A stretch of 23,847 bases of DNA from Bacteroidaceae bacterium (GTDB lineage Bacteria > Bacteroidota > Bacteroidia > Bacteroidales > Bacteroidaceae). Numbering within the stretch: position 1 is the first letter of the stretch; each line of letters opens with the position of its first letter. Of this stretch, positions 15,537 through 23,842 are shown piece after piece. The notes under the pieces are model-generated. The model was not told where the DNA came from and ran no database searches. It saw only the letters and a program-made list of their open reading frames with translations. The translations under genes were made by a program, and so were the position numbers. The stretch is from NCBI GenBank assembly GCA_030843315.1, contig JAUUPT010000060.1, positions 1 to 23,847 on the forward strand, in the 5' to 3' direction.

Positions 15537-15920
15537 ATGATAACAGAAATCATATACGGCCAGATAGTCGCCAAAGCTAATCACTACATGAGCGTGCCGG
15601 GCAAAGGTGGAACAAAACGCATTATTAAGGATGAAAAGATACGGGAGTATGAGCGCTCTTTTATTTCCCAATGCAGAATATACCGAAATAGAGGCGTTTC
15701 AAGCCGTTTTCGGCTATTTGTCAAGGTCTGGCATAGTTCTACTCGTTTCGACTTGGATAATAGCCTAAAAACGCTCTTAGACTGCCTTCAATCAGTAAAT
15801 GCTATTACAGACGATAATCTCTGCTTTCAGATTGAAGCAGAAAAGCATATCGACAAATATCACCCAAGGATTGAGTTTGCAATACTGGAGGTGAATGAAC
15901 AGAAAAATATATTTCAATAA
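15537..15920 (+). CDS. RusA-family Holliday junction resolvase
   Basis: A 127-residue endonuclease of the RusA type, which cuts Holliday junctions and other branched DNA and is often carried by phages to tidy replication or recombination products. The diagnostic FDLDNSLKTLLDCL segment holds D72, D74 and K78, and TDDN supplies D93; these line up with the metal-binding aspartates of E. coli RusA with an offset of two. Length is close to the family's ~120 residues. It is the last recognisable gene of the replication cluster and starts 3 bp after the primase-like gene, so it belongs to the same message. Confidence 0.9.
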   Translation: MITEIIYGQIVAKANHYMSVPGKGGTKRIIKDEKIREYERSFISQCRIYRNRGVSSRFRLFVKVWHSSTRFDLDNSLKTLLDCLQSVNAITDDNLCFQIEAEKHIDKYHPRIEFAILEVNEQKNIFQ

Positions 15921-15950
15921 TCATAGTATCAACAATTTAAAATTAAAGTT

Positions 15951-16370
15951 ATGAAACAGCAAGAATTTTTTGGAGTTAAGAAGAATAGTGAGAAGCATCT
16001 TTATGTGAGAAGAGGAGACAATAACGAGGTTCTCATTTCCAGAACGCAGAACGAGCAAGTTATCGATGAAACAGATACTGTACATCTCGATTATGATGAG
16101 GCAAGAATATTGGGTATTCAATTACTTAAATTAGCGAATGAACCTCTACCAGGATCGGGAATTGAACTTAAAGCGAACCACTTGGTAGACAGTATTACGG
16201 TATATCAAGGAGTTAATCCAGATGAAACCTTGTCCAATATTGCTTGTATTACTATTGATGAAAGCGATGAAGCAAGAGAACTTCGGGTAAATAGTGGATT
16301 GGAACCTGGATTTTCCATTGAAGGAGATTCATTAGAGAAATTAATCTTCGCACTCGCTAAGATAGTGTAA
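15951..16370 (+). CDS. uncharacterised phage protein
   Basis: A 139-residue, acidic, soluble-looking protein that I do not recognise. The first half looks beta-rich (HLYVRRGDNNEVLISRTQ), followed by a helix (DEARILGIQLLKLAN, residues ~50-64) and a second beta-rich part; it ends with FSIEGDSLEKLIFALAKIV. There are no cysteine clusters, membrane segments or signal peptide. It lies 30 bp after the RusA gene and directly before a strong terminator, so it closes the early operon. Position suggests an early or middle function, nothing more specific. Confidence 0.65.
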   Translation: MKQQEFFGVKKNSEKHLYVRRGDNNEVLISRTQNEQVIDETDTVHLDYDEARILGIQLLKLANEPLPGSGIELKANHLVDSITVYQGVNPDETLSNIACITIDESDEARELRVNSGLEPGFSIEGDSLEKLIFALAKIV

Positions 16371-16377
16371 CCACATT

Positions 16378-16414
16378 CCGGGTAGATCTGCTTCGGATGA
16401 TCTACCCGGTTTTT
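16378..16414 (+). terminator. intrinsic terminator closing the replication operon
   Basis: CCGGGTAGATC (16378-16388) pairs perfectly with GATCTACCCGG (16399-16409) around a 10-nt loop, and is followed by TTTTT (16410-16414). It lies 8 bp after the stop of the 139-residue gene and separates the early from the late block. Late transcription would need readthrough, antitermination or a promoter in the 21 bp before the next gene. Confidence 0.9.
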
Positions 16415-16435
16415 CTAAAGTAGAATAATTTAGAT

Positions 16436-16777
16436 ATGGGAAGAAAAAAGGGTACAGAAAAAACTGGAGGTCGACAGGTCGGTACTCCTAACAGGATAAC
16501 AGCGGAGATGCGAGAGTGGATTGCTAATATTGTCTCAAAAAATAGGGAAAAGTTTGAAACAAATTTAGAAGGACTTGATGCAGGGGAGCATGTGCGGATT
16601 ATTTCTGGGCTACTACCATTCATTGTCCCAAAGATGGCACCGGCTTCACCGGGTGATGAGTTAAAAAGAGAAAAGGAGTATTTGCAAGAACTTCTTTTAT
16701 CATTGCCGGAAACCGCAGTACATCGGATTGCGCAAATCATTAAAAATTTAGAGGAGGAAGAAAATAATGAAGATTAA
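16436..16777 (+). CDS. TerS/DUF5681-like DNA-packaging-type protein
   Basis: A 113-residue basic-to-acidic protein. The N-terminus GRKKGTEKTGGRQVGTPNRIT is the Gly/Lys/Arg-rich motif seen in DUF5681-like and small-terminase-like proteins of Bacteroides phages; residues 22-65 (MREWIANIVSKNREKFETNL, then HVRIISGLLPFIVPK) look like a helical DNA-binding domain, and the acidic tail (NLEEEENNED) may be flexible. If it is a small terminase subunit it would recognise phage DNA for packaging, but no large subunit follows, so the call stays tentative. It overlaps the next gene by 11 bp. Confidence 0.55.
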   Translation: MGRKKGTEKTGGRQVGTPNRITAEMREWIANIVSKNREKFETNLEGLDAGEHVRIISGLLPFIVPKMAPASPGDELKREKEYLQELLLSLPETAVHRIAQIIKNLEEEENNED

Positions 16778-17183
16778 ATTAACGGCATTAGAAATGCTGG
16801 AGATTGCCAAAGCCATCAAAGGCGGGCAACTCGATACAGACAAGATAGAAGGATTCAAATCTTTGGTTGAAAATTACAGACCTAACATTCCACCAACCAA
16901 TGAGGAAATTTATAAATACATCGACGGCTTATTTGAATTTGGCAACTTTATTCCAACAGAGAAAAAGGCATGGATAGAATTGACTACACAAGATTTGCCT
17001 GATGAAGAAAAAAGCAAATGCAAAGAGATATTTGACGGAAAGGGCAATTTTGAACGTATGTATGATGAATTGGTAAAAGATGCTTTCTGGGGTACATGCG
17101 CAATGCTTGCTCTTGGTGGAAAATGGCTTAGGAAGGAACGAGACACATCAATAATGGAAGATTTTAAAAAGTTAAGAAAATGA
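16767..17183 (+). CDS. uncharacterised phage late protein
   Basis: A 138-residue, mainly helical protein of unknown function, without signal peptide; one weakly hydrophobic stretch (WGTCAMLALGGKWL, ~residues 110-123) is too short and polar to count as a membrane segment. Its start is supported by AGGAGG (16752-16757) inside the preceding gene. It overlaps both neighbours (11 bp before, 4 bp after), so it is translated together with the tail genes. The place before the tape measure cluster suggests a virion or assembly role. Confidence 0.6.
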   Translation: MKIKLTALEMLEIAKAIKGGQLDTDKIEGFKSLVENYRPNIPPTNEEIYKYIDGLFEFGNFIPTEKKAWIELTTQDLPDEEKSKCKEIFDGKGNFERMYDELVKDAFWGTCAMLALGGKWLRKERDTSIMEDFKKLRK

Positions 17184-17527
17184 ATCATATAATTATCAGA
17201 TTAGCAGGTAGAAGCTATGTGATATACAGTTTCACCCCTTCAACAACAAAGAGGGTAATAGCAGCTCTGAGAGGCTTAAATGTGCAAGAATTGAAAGATA
17301 TTCCTGATGCTATTCCGGTCATGGTAAATGCCGTTTCTATCGGCATTTCTGGAAGTGGTATTTTAAACCGATTTAAGGCAATGTTTCTTCGCAGGCGACT
17401 AATTAATCATGCGAAAGTAGAAAACTTATTGGATGCAACGGAAACAGTTATAGGGATGATTCCAGCCGATGAGTTCTATACATTATCAACAATTACCAAT
17501 CAATTCAAAAAAGTAATAGTAAAATGA
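17180..17527 (+). CDS. putative tail assembly protein, first of a pair
   Basis: A 115-residue basic protein (ILNRFKAMFLRRRLINHAK in the middle) that I do not recognise by family. It starts with an ATGA overlap with the preceding gene and ends with an ATGA overlap with the next gene. Two small genes directly before a tape measure gene, with overlapping ends in the -1 frame, are the typical layout of tail assembly chaperones such as lambda G and GT. The A-run at 17507-17512 near its end could allow a -1 shift into the next frame, which is open there. The role is positional inference only. Confidence 0.5.
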   Translation: MNHIIIRLAGRSYVIYSFTPSTTKRVIAALRGLNVQELKDIPDAIPVMVNAVSIGISGSGILNRFKAMFLRRRLINHAKVENLLDATETVIGMIPADEFYTLSTITNQFKKVIVK

Positions 17528-18147
17528 GTAACAATGCAGCGAAAGTAGTAGCTGATTCTCTATTGAGAACGTACTATAAAGAAGTGAAATTGGGTAAATT
17601 CACATACAGAATCTACCAGCCAACAATTAAAGACCTTTTGAATATCCTTAATAATTCAGAGGTAAGCATTAATGAAGGTATGAAGCGCATGGAATTGATA
17701 GCGCAAATGCCGGAACACGTAGAAGAGTGTGCCCGTGCAATGTCTTATGCAGTTTCCATTAATAAGCCCGAAGTTTGTCGCAAAATTGCATACCAATATA
17801 TCACCCATTATGCCACGATGGAACAGATAGTAAATGCTTTCGTTGTTTTGTCTGGCGTAATTAATGGGAAAGAACTCTTTGATTGTGTAAAACAAGATAG
17901 AGTATATTCTAAAAACGGACTGGCGCAAACAGTTGGTGCAAACTCTATTTTTGGAGCATTGGGGGTATTGATAGATGGTTTGCATTTATCATACAAAGAA
18001 GCGTTTGAAATGATTCCTTATCCCTGCCTGCTGATGATGAACTCCGATAAATTACGTGTATTGGGACCGGGTGAAGAGGCAATGGTAGAAGTTACCGGGA
18101 AGGAGTTTGCTAAAATGAGAGCAGAAAGGAGGGCTAAACATGGCTGA
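17524..18147 (+). CDS. putative tail assembly chaperone
   Basis: A 207-residue soluble protein immediately before the tape measure gene. It looks mostly helical, with a conserved-looking C-terminal part (LSYKEAFEMIPYPCLLMMNSDKL) reminiscent of the 'YeaF-like end' of tail chaperones, in which a tight helix-loop ends the fold; I cannot match it to a named family. The beginning (FTYRIYQPTIKDLLNIL) reads like the start of an independent domain. It overlaps the previous gene by 4 bp and the tape measure start by 8 bp. A role in keeping the tape measure protein soluble until tail assembly is inferred from position. Confidence 0.55.
   Translation: MSNNAAKVVADSLLRTYYKEVKLGKFTYRIYQPTIKDLLNILNNSEVSINEGMKRMELIAQMPEHVEECARAMSYAVSINKPEVCRKIAYQYITHYATMEQIVNAFVVLSGVINGKELFDCVKQDRVYSKNGLAQTVGANSIFGALGVLIDGLHLSYKEAFEMIPYPCLLMMNSDKLRVLGPGEEAMVEVTGKEFAKMRAERRAKHG
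18125..18139 (+). promoter_or_regulatory. strong Shine-Dalgarno for the tape measure gene
   Basis: AAAGGAGGG (18125-18133) ends six bases before the ATG at 18140. It lies inside the preceding gene and ensures efficient re-initiation for the largest protein of the block. Confidence 0.75.
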
Positions 18148-21100
18148 TTTATGGTTTAAGATTCGGGCTGATGTGTCAGAGCTTGACAAAGCCTATAAAA
18201 AACTTGCTGAGCTTGAAAAGCTGGTAACTATCTTCAATGATAAGCTATCAAAATCAGAACCGGGAGGCAAGGCTTTTAAAGAGATAAGCAAACAACTTAA
18301 TTCTTTAGAAAAGCAGTATGAACAAACTTTAAAGAAAATAGCTTCACTTGAAACAGCAAGTCAAGATCATGCGCAAAAAGAAGCAGAGAACCAACGTATC
18401 ATATCACAGGCTATAAAAGAAGCTGTTTCTTCCGAAAAGCTGAAACAAGAAACTTCAAAAACATCTATTCAAAACTCAAAAGCGCAAATAGAAGCTATAA
18501 AATTGGAGTTGGAGGAATTGAAGAAAAAGAGAGCGTTTGATAATGATGCAAAGAAACGGGCTGTATCGGAAGAAGAAGTAACAAGAATCCTAAATACTCA
18601 GGTAAAATCTATCCGGCAGGCAGAAGAACAGAACAAGCGTTTGCGCATAGCTGTAAAGAATGTAGTCGGAGAAGATAAGGAAGCCAATCAAGCACGTGCT
18701 ACCATGAACAACCGGATACAGAAAAACACGGAGTTCATAAAGCGCAATACAGATGCTTTTGTTCGTCAGAAAATGACAATCGGACAATATAAGCAAGAGA
18801 TAAAGCAGGCTTTTACTGAACTTCAAAAGGGCGGTAATACCATGAACAACGTAAAATCTATAGCAAATGGGCTTTCCGGTGTACTGAAAACAAAAGTGTC
18901 GGGAGGGTTATCCAGCGTTAGGGATGGCGTAAGCACTATGATAAAAGGATTTGTTGGTGCGCAAGCTGTTATCAGTGGATTTCAAAAGATGGCAGATGCT
19001 ATAAAGTCTGGGATTCATTCTATTATTGATTTTGAAGCGGCAAATTCAAAGTTAGCTGCTATCTTGGGAGAAACTAAAAACAATATAAACGAATTGATTT
19101 ATGATGCCAAAAGATTAGGTGCTACAACAAGATATACAGCATCCGAAGCAACAGCCCTTCAAATCGAACTGGCTAAATTAGGATTCTCCAAAAAAGAAAT
19201 ATTGGAAAGTACGGAGTATGTCTTGAAATTTGCACAAGCTACAGGTGCAGAGTTACCGGAAGCGGCAGCGTTGGCAGGTGCATCTGTTAGAATGTTTGGT
19301 GCTACAACACAAGAAACTGAAAAGTATGTTGCTTCAATGGCCGTTGCTACTACAAAGAGTGCATTATCCTTTTCCTATCTTCAAACTGCAATGCCTATAG
19401 TCGGTCCGGTAGCCAAAGCCTTTAACTTCACGATTGAAGATACTTTGGCTTTACTTGGCAAATTGGCTGATGCTGGTTTTGATGCTTCTATGTCTGCTAC
19501 TGCAACAAGAAATATCATATTGAATTTAGCAGATGCCAACGGGAAGTTAGCTAAAGAATTAGGCGGTAATGTGAAAACGCTTCCTGAAATGGTAGAGGGG
19601 TTAGTAAAATTGAGAGATAAAGGAATAGACCTTGCCTCAACATTAGAACTAACTGACAAGCGTAGTGTAGCAGCGTTTAACGCTTTCCTTTCTGGTGCTG
19701 AGAAGATAAATACACTACGGGATGCGGTAACTAATGTAGAAGGCGATTTGGCTACTATGGCAAATACTATGACTGATAATGTACAAGGAGCAATATTAGG
19801 TCTTTCTTCTGCATGGGAAGCGTTTATGCTTTCATTTATGAACTCTACCGGACCGGCTAAAGAGGTGATCGATTTCTTTGCAAGAGGATTACGGAACATA
19901 GCCAAAGAGTTAGCTTCACCAGATGAACGCCAGAATATGCAAAACTCAGAAGCAATCAGTTTACAGAAACAACAAATGCAAGAGTTTGGCGTTATTGATG
20001 AAAATTTGAAACGGCTACGGGCACTTTATGATGAAAAAGTAGCTGCTGGAATAGATGCAAATCAAGCGGAAATAGAAGCTAAAGAAGAATATCTTCAATC
20101 TTACCGAAAGGAATTAGAGAAAGAAAACAAACTCTATGAAGATTTGCAAAAGGAGAAACAAGTTACACAGGAGAAATATCAAAACGCTTCATTCTGGAAA
20201 CAAGGATTATTCTTAGAAAAGACAAATCGCCAATATGAAAAACAGATTGATTTGCAGGTTAGCGGTATGGCTCAATTAAAAGGGAGTATGTTCAAAAATG
20301 AATCTGTAATAGATGCAGTTGAGAACACACAACTTACACCCCAAAAGGCAAAAACATACACAGTTAAACCGGAATTTAAAGTATCCGATTATGTAGATGC
20401 GTACCAACACGTGAAAGAGATACAGAAAGCGGCTCAATCAATTAAGGATGCTGTTATAAAGTCAGAAATAGACATTCAGCAGCAACAGATAGACTTGAAA
20501 GAGGAAGGCTCTGAAAAACAGTTGGCGCAAATCCGGCTTAACTATGATAAACGCTATCAGGAAATTCAGAAGGAAGAACGGGAACTTTTACAAAAATTAC
20601 AGGACGAAGAGCGTAAACAATGGGAAAAGGATAATCCGGATTTTAAAAAGAAGAACCTACAATTTACATCTACTATTACCTCTTTGACACCGGAGCAGAG
20701 AGCACAATTTGACAAAGAGTATTCCCTTGCATATCAAAAGCAGGAGAAGGACACACAAGCCTTATTAGATAAGCTATTGGAGAAATATCGTGATTATGAT
20801 GCGCAAAGAATAGCTATTGAGAAACAAGGTAATGAAGAAATTGCTTACCTTCAATCAAAGCGAGCAGATGCCAACGCCGAAGAAATAGACCGGGCAATCA
20901 AGGTTGCACAGGATAAAATCAAAGAAGGTATTCAGCAGATTAATGACACGCAAGCGGAAGCTGCTACTAAAGACAACGATTTCTTTAAATTATTGTTTGG
21001 TGACGTTTCCTCTATGTCTTTCGGTGCATTGCAAAACTTAATATCACAAGCTAAACAATTACGTGAATATCTTTCCGGCAATGGAGATTCCAAAGGGATA

Positions 21101-22921
21101 ACCTTTATTTCCCCTGAACAGTTGAATGCTATTGGGAAAAGTCCGGCTGAACTGGATAAGCTAAAGAAAGCTCTCGATAAGTTGTTGGGGACGAACAAAG
21201 AGGGAAATAATAATAAGTGGGAAGGTATCTTCACTACATTCAAGAAAGGATTTGCGGAACTTAAAGGGGCTAAAGGTTTTAAAGAGATTTCCGGTGCTAT
21301 TGGCACGATAAGTGGTGCAGCAGATGAAGCAGCAGGAGAGCTTGCTAATATGTTCGACCAAATGGGAAATACAGAGGTTGCAGATGCTTTAAGCGGTATG
21401 CAGCAGGTGATGAGTGCTGTTTCCAATATCGGACAAGGATTTGCCAAAGGTGGTCCACTTGGCGGTATTGGTGCAGCAATCGGTGAAGCTGCTAACTTTA
21501 TCGGGCAGGCTTTTGCTGCTAATGCTCGGCATAAAGCAGCCCTAAAAGAGATAATGAATGGAGCCATAGCACAACAAAGAGAGTATAATCTTCTTTTGAT
21601 GCAGCAGAATTTAGAATATGAGAAAGCTACTACAATATTCGGTGTTGATGCCTACAGTAAAGCTACTAATGCTGTTAAGGTAATGAAAGAAGCCGTTGCG
21701 GATTTGAAAGAAGAATTAGCCGGAACTACAGAACAGAAGAAAAGCCAATCTAAAGACGCTTTATTTAAAAAGTTCTTCGGAGTTCCCAATCCACAGGCAG
21801 AACTCAAAAAGGCTTATGCCGGGCTTGCTAATATTGAAATAAAGACCGGGCACAAGAAAACAGGTTTGTTTGGCTGGGGTAAAGGGAAAGATATTTATTC
21901 CTCTATCCTTGATGTGTACCCTCAATTAGTAGATGCTAATGGAAAGTTTGATAAAAGTTTGGCTGAAACGATTATCAACACCCGTACAATGTCCGATGAA
22001 AGCAAAGCCGCCTTGCAGAACATGATAGACTTAGCGCAACAAGCGGAAGAAGCCTATAACCAACTCAACGATTACTTTACTGATATTTTCGGGGAATTGG
22101 GAGAATCAATGACGGATGCTCTTGTAGATGCTTTCAAAAATGGTACGGATGCAGCTAAAGCCTTTACCGATTCTGTTTCTGATATGCTGGAAACACTGGC
22201 AAAACAGATGGTTTACTCTGTTACACTCGCTCCATTGATGGAAAAAGCTCAAAAAGAAATGATGGATGTAATGCAGAATACCGGGCTATCAGACGAACAG
22301 AAGTTCAATAAGTGGACGGGTATTCTTAATAGCCTTGTAGATGATGCGGTAAACCAACAAGGATTAGCCAACCGCTTGTTAGAAGAATATCAGCAGACTG
22401 CTAAAGATAAAGGTTTTGATATATTCAACCCTGATAGTTCTACCTCTCAATCTGCGACAAGAGGAGAATATCAGACGCTTTCCGAGGACACAGGAAAAGC
22501 TTTGGAGGGTCGGGCTACTGCCTTACAAATGTCTAATGAGGAGATAAAGAAGCAGGCAATAGAACAAACCTCTTTATTATCTTCTATTAAGGAGAAGATA
22601 TTAGCACTTTGCACAACACCGGAAGCCGGAAGTTCTACCGATATAGTGGGAAACACGCCTTCTTCTGATGGATTGCGTGAAATACTTGTATCGGGCTTTG
22701 CACAACGTGATAATTTCTCTGGGCAGATAGTGGAACAGCTTGTCGCTGTAAAAAGTGAAGTATCAGGATTAAAAGGGATTATAGATGAAATACGTACCAC
22801 ACAATCAAATGGATGGGGAAATATTGACGAAATGACTGAAAGTATTGGTAAAATAGCCAAAGCTAATCCGGAAGTCGTGAGCGCTCTAAAAGATATAAAA
22901 GATAATTCTAAAAAATGGTAG
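18140..22921 (+). CDS. phage tail tape measure protein
   Basis: A 1593-residue protein that sets tail length in siphoviruses and is ejected with the DNA. Residues 1-230 form long coiled coils (repeated K/E/Q-rich helices), 265-285 a hydrophobic helix, and about 300-520 the TP901-type core (LGATTRYTASEA, IELAKLGFSKKEI, GASVRMFGATTQE, FTIEDTLALLGKLADAGFDA). A second long coiled-coil part (600-1000) is followed by a Gly/Ala-rich membrane-active stretch at 1095-1130 and a third hydrophobic helix region at 1324-1367. At the usual ~0.15 nm per residue the tail would be about 240 nm long. It begins with a strong ribosome binding site. No frameshift or stop interrupts it, which argues against decay of this gene. 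Confidence 0.95.
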   Translation: MADLWFKIRADVSELDKAYKKLAELEKLVTIFNDKLSKSEPGGKAFKEISKQLNSLEKQYEQTLKKIASLETASQDHAQKEAENQRIISQAIKEAVSSEKLKQETSKTSIQNSKAQIEAIKLELEELKKKRAFDNDAKKRAVSEEEVTRILNTQVKSIRQAEEQNKRLRIAVKNVVGEDKEANQARATMNNRIQKNTEFIKRNTDAFVRQKMTIGQYKQEIKQAFTELQKGGNTMNNVKSIANGLSGVLKTKVSGGLSSVRDGVSTMIKGFVGAQAVISGFQKMADAIKSGIHSIIDFEAANSKLAAILGETKNNINELIYDAKRLGATTRYTASEATALQIELAKLGFSKKEILESTEYVLKFAQATGAELPEAAALAGASVRMFGATTQETEKYVASMAVATTKSALSFSYLQTAMPIVGPVAKAFNFTIEDTLALLGKLADAGFDASMSATATRNIILNLADANGKLAKELGGNVKTLPEMVEGLVKLRDKGIDLASTLELTDKRSVAAFNAFLSGAEKINTLRDAVTNVEGDLATMANTMTDNVQGAILGLSSAWEAFMLSFMNSTGPAKEVIDFFARGLRNIAKELASPDERQNMQNSEAISLQKQQMQEFGVIDENLKRLRALYDEKVAAGIDANQAEIEAKEEYLQSYRKELEKENKLYEDLQKEKQVTQEKYQNASFWKQGLFLEKTNRQYEKQIDLQVSGMAQLKGSMFKNESVIDAVENTQLTPQKAKTYTVKPEFKVSDYVDAYQHVKEIQKAAQSIKDAVIKSEIDIQQQQIDLKEEGSEKQLAQIRLNYDKRYQEIQKEERELLQKLQDEERKQWEKDNPDFKKKNLQFTSTITSLTPEQRAQFDKEYSLAYQKQEKDTQALLDKLLEKYRDYDAQRIAIEKQGNEEIAYLQSKRADANAEEIDRAIKVAQDKIKEGIQQINDTQAEAATKDNDFFKLLFGDVSSMSFGALQNLISQAKQLREYLSGNGDSKGITFISPEQLNAIGKSPAELDKLKKALDKLLGTNKEGNNNKWEGIFTTFKKGFAELKGAKGFKEISGAIGTISGAADEAAGELANMFDQMGNTEVADALSGMQQVMSAVSNIGQGFAKGGPLGGIGAAIGEAANFIGQAFAANARHKAALKEIMNGAIAQQREYNLLLMQQNLEYEKATTIFGVDAYSKATNAVKVMKEAVADLKEELAGTTEQKKSQSKDALFKKFFGVPNPQAELKKAYAGLANIEIKTGHKKTGLFGWGKGKDIYSSILDVYPQLVDANGKFDKSLAETIINTRTMSDESKAALQNMIDLAQQAEEAYNQLNDYFTDIFGELGESMTDALVDAFKNGTDAAKAFTDSVSDMLETLAKQMVYSVTLAPLMEKAQKEMMDVMQNTGLSDEQKFNKWTGILNSLVDDAVNQQGLANRLLEEYQQTAKDKGFDIFNPDSSTSQSATRGEYQTLSEDTGKALEGRATALQMSNEEIKKQAIEQTSLLSSIKEKILALCTTPEAGSSTDIVGNTPSSDGLREILVSGFAQRDNFSGQIVEQLVAVKSEVSGLKGIIDEIRTTQSNGWGNIDEMTESIGKIAKANPEVVSALKDIKDNSKKW

Positions 22922-22922
22922 G

Positions 22923-23339
22923 ATGAAAAACGAACTAATAATTAACAACAAGGATGCCTTTGAAACATGGGGTGTCAATATGGGAGACGGATTTCTTGAA
23001 AGTTTATATTCGCCTTCTCCCATGAAGGAGGTAATAGAAAATAAGTCACGTTTAGAACATGGCAAACGTGTTATACTCAATAATCAGAAGAAAGACGAAA
23101 GAGATTTAACCCTTGTATTTACTTTGATGGGAGAAAGTCAATTAGATTACATAAATAAATACAAGGCATTTATAACAGAGATTTCATCTGGAGATATCGA
23201 AATTAAAGTTCCGGTTTTAGGTGAAGAAGTATATCACGTTTATTATTTGCGGGCCACCTCTTTTGCCTGGAGTGTTGACCGCACTTTCTCTAAAATATCA
23301 ATCAAACTATGTGAACCAAATCCGAACAATAGGACATGA
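22923..23339 (+). CDS. putative distal tail (Dit-like) protein
   Basis: A 138-residue protein starting two bases after the tape measure stop. Its composition is beta-rich with an N-terminal NKDAFETWGVNMGDGFLESL and a REH-like stretch ENKSRLEHGKRVIL, then RDLTLVFTLMGES and YYLRATSFAWSVDRTFSKIS near the end; this pattern fits the small N-terminal domain of siphovirus distal tail proteins, which form the ring joining tail tube and baseplate. The place directly after the tape measure gene is the normal one for Dit. Its length is shorter than two-domain Dit proteins. Assignment is by pattern and position, not by a diagnostic motif. Confidence 0.55.
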   Translation: MKNELIINNKDAFETWGVNMGDGFLESLYSPSPMKEVIENKSRLEHGKRVILNNQKKDERDLTLVFTLMGESQLDYINKYKAFITEISSGDIEIKVPVLGEEVYHVYYLRATSFAWSVDRTFSKISIKLCEPNPNNRT

Positions 23340-23749
23340 ATATAGAAGCCAAATTAACCGGGCTGGATGAGTTGAAGAGGCTTATCCAGTCCAATGTCAA
23401 AGAAGCAATAGTGGAGGCTGGAGAAGAAGCGGTAGAAGTTCAAAAAGAGCGCAATATCAGCCAAAAGAAAACTTACCAGAATCATACATTTAACCTTCGT
23501 AATGCTCCGGGTTATGCTGTTACTATTGCCGGAGAAGAAGTAGCTCGCAATGTTCCGGCTGATGGGGAACACGGGGAAGCTGAGGCAAAGACTAACAGGA
23601 CGTTGGATAAAGCCGATAAATCCGGCACGGGGCTTATTATTGCTGATGGTATGGAATATGCGAGCTTCGTTTCAAGCAAAGGATATGATGTACTTGATTC
23701 CGGTTTGCTCCATGCTGATAAAGTTCTTAATAAGAAGGCAGGGAAATAA
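23336..23749 (+). CDS. HK97 gp10-like tail completion protein
   Basis: A 137-residue protein resembling the HK97 gp10 family (tail completion/head-tail joining). It begins with the usual IEAKLTGLDELKRLI, followed by a helix AIVEAGEEAVEVQKERN, a mid region with AEAKTNRTLD, and an end YASFVSSKGYDVLDSGL that corresponds to the family's YA-x-FVE-x-G stretch. It overlaps the preceding gene by 4 bp (ATGA). In most siphoviruses this gene lies before the major tail protein gene; here it follows the tape measure and Dit-like genes, which is unusual. A terminator follows at once. Confidence 0.65.
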   Translation: MNIEAKLTGLDELKRLIQSNVKEAIVEAGEEAVEVQKERNISQKKTYQNHTFNLRNAPGYAVTIAGEEVARNVPADGEHGEAEAKTNRTLDKADKSGTGLIIADGMEYASFVSSKGYDVLDSGLLHADKVLNKKAGK

Positions 23750-23752
23750 GGT

Positions 23753-23790
23753 AAAAGCCCCGAACCGGTAGTTATCAGTTCAGGGCTTTT
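23753..23790. terminator. intrinsic terminator after the gp10-like gene
   Basis: AAAAGCCCCGAAC (23753-23765) and GTTCAGGGCTTTT (23778-23790) form a 13-bp stem with one mismatch (C·A on the plus strand, G·U on the minus strand) around a 12-nt loop, flanked by T-rich sequence on both strands. It may act in both directions and marks the end of the visible tail operon. Confidence 0.75.
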
Positions 23791-23834
23791 CTCGAGAATG
23801 TAAATTAAACTGTGTCAGCAAAGAAATAAATTAT

Positions 23835-23842
23835 TAATTTTG
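23835..23842 (+). promoter_or_regulatory. candidate promoter for the next operon
   Basis: TAATTTTG matches TAnnTTTG 45 bp after the terminator and five bases before the window ends, so a new transcription unit probably begins just outside the window. Confidence 0.4.

Noticed and set aside
20932..21567. 211-codon minus-strand frame inside the tape measure gene
   Set aside because: Antisense to the tape measure coding sequence; Ala/Pro/Ser-rich product produced by the Gly/Ala-rich segment read backwards.
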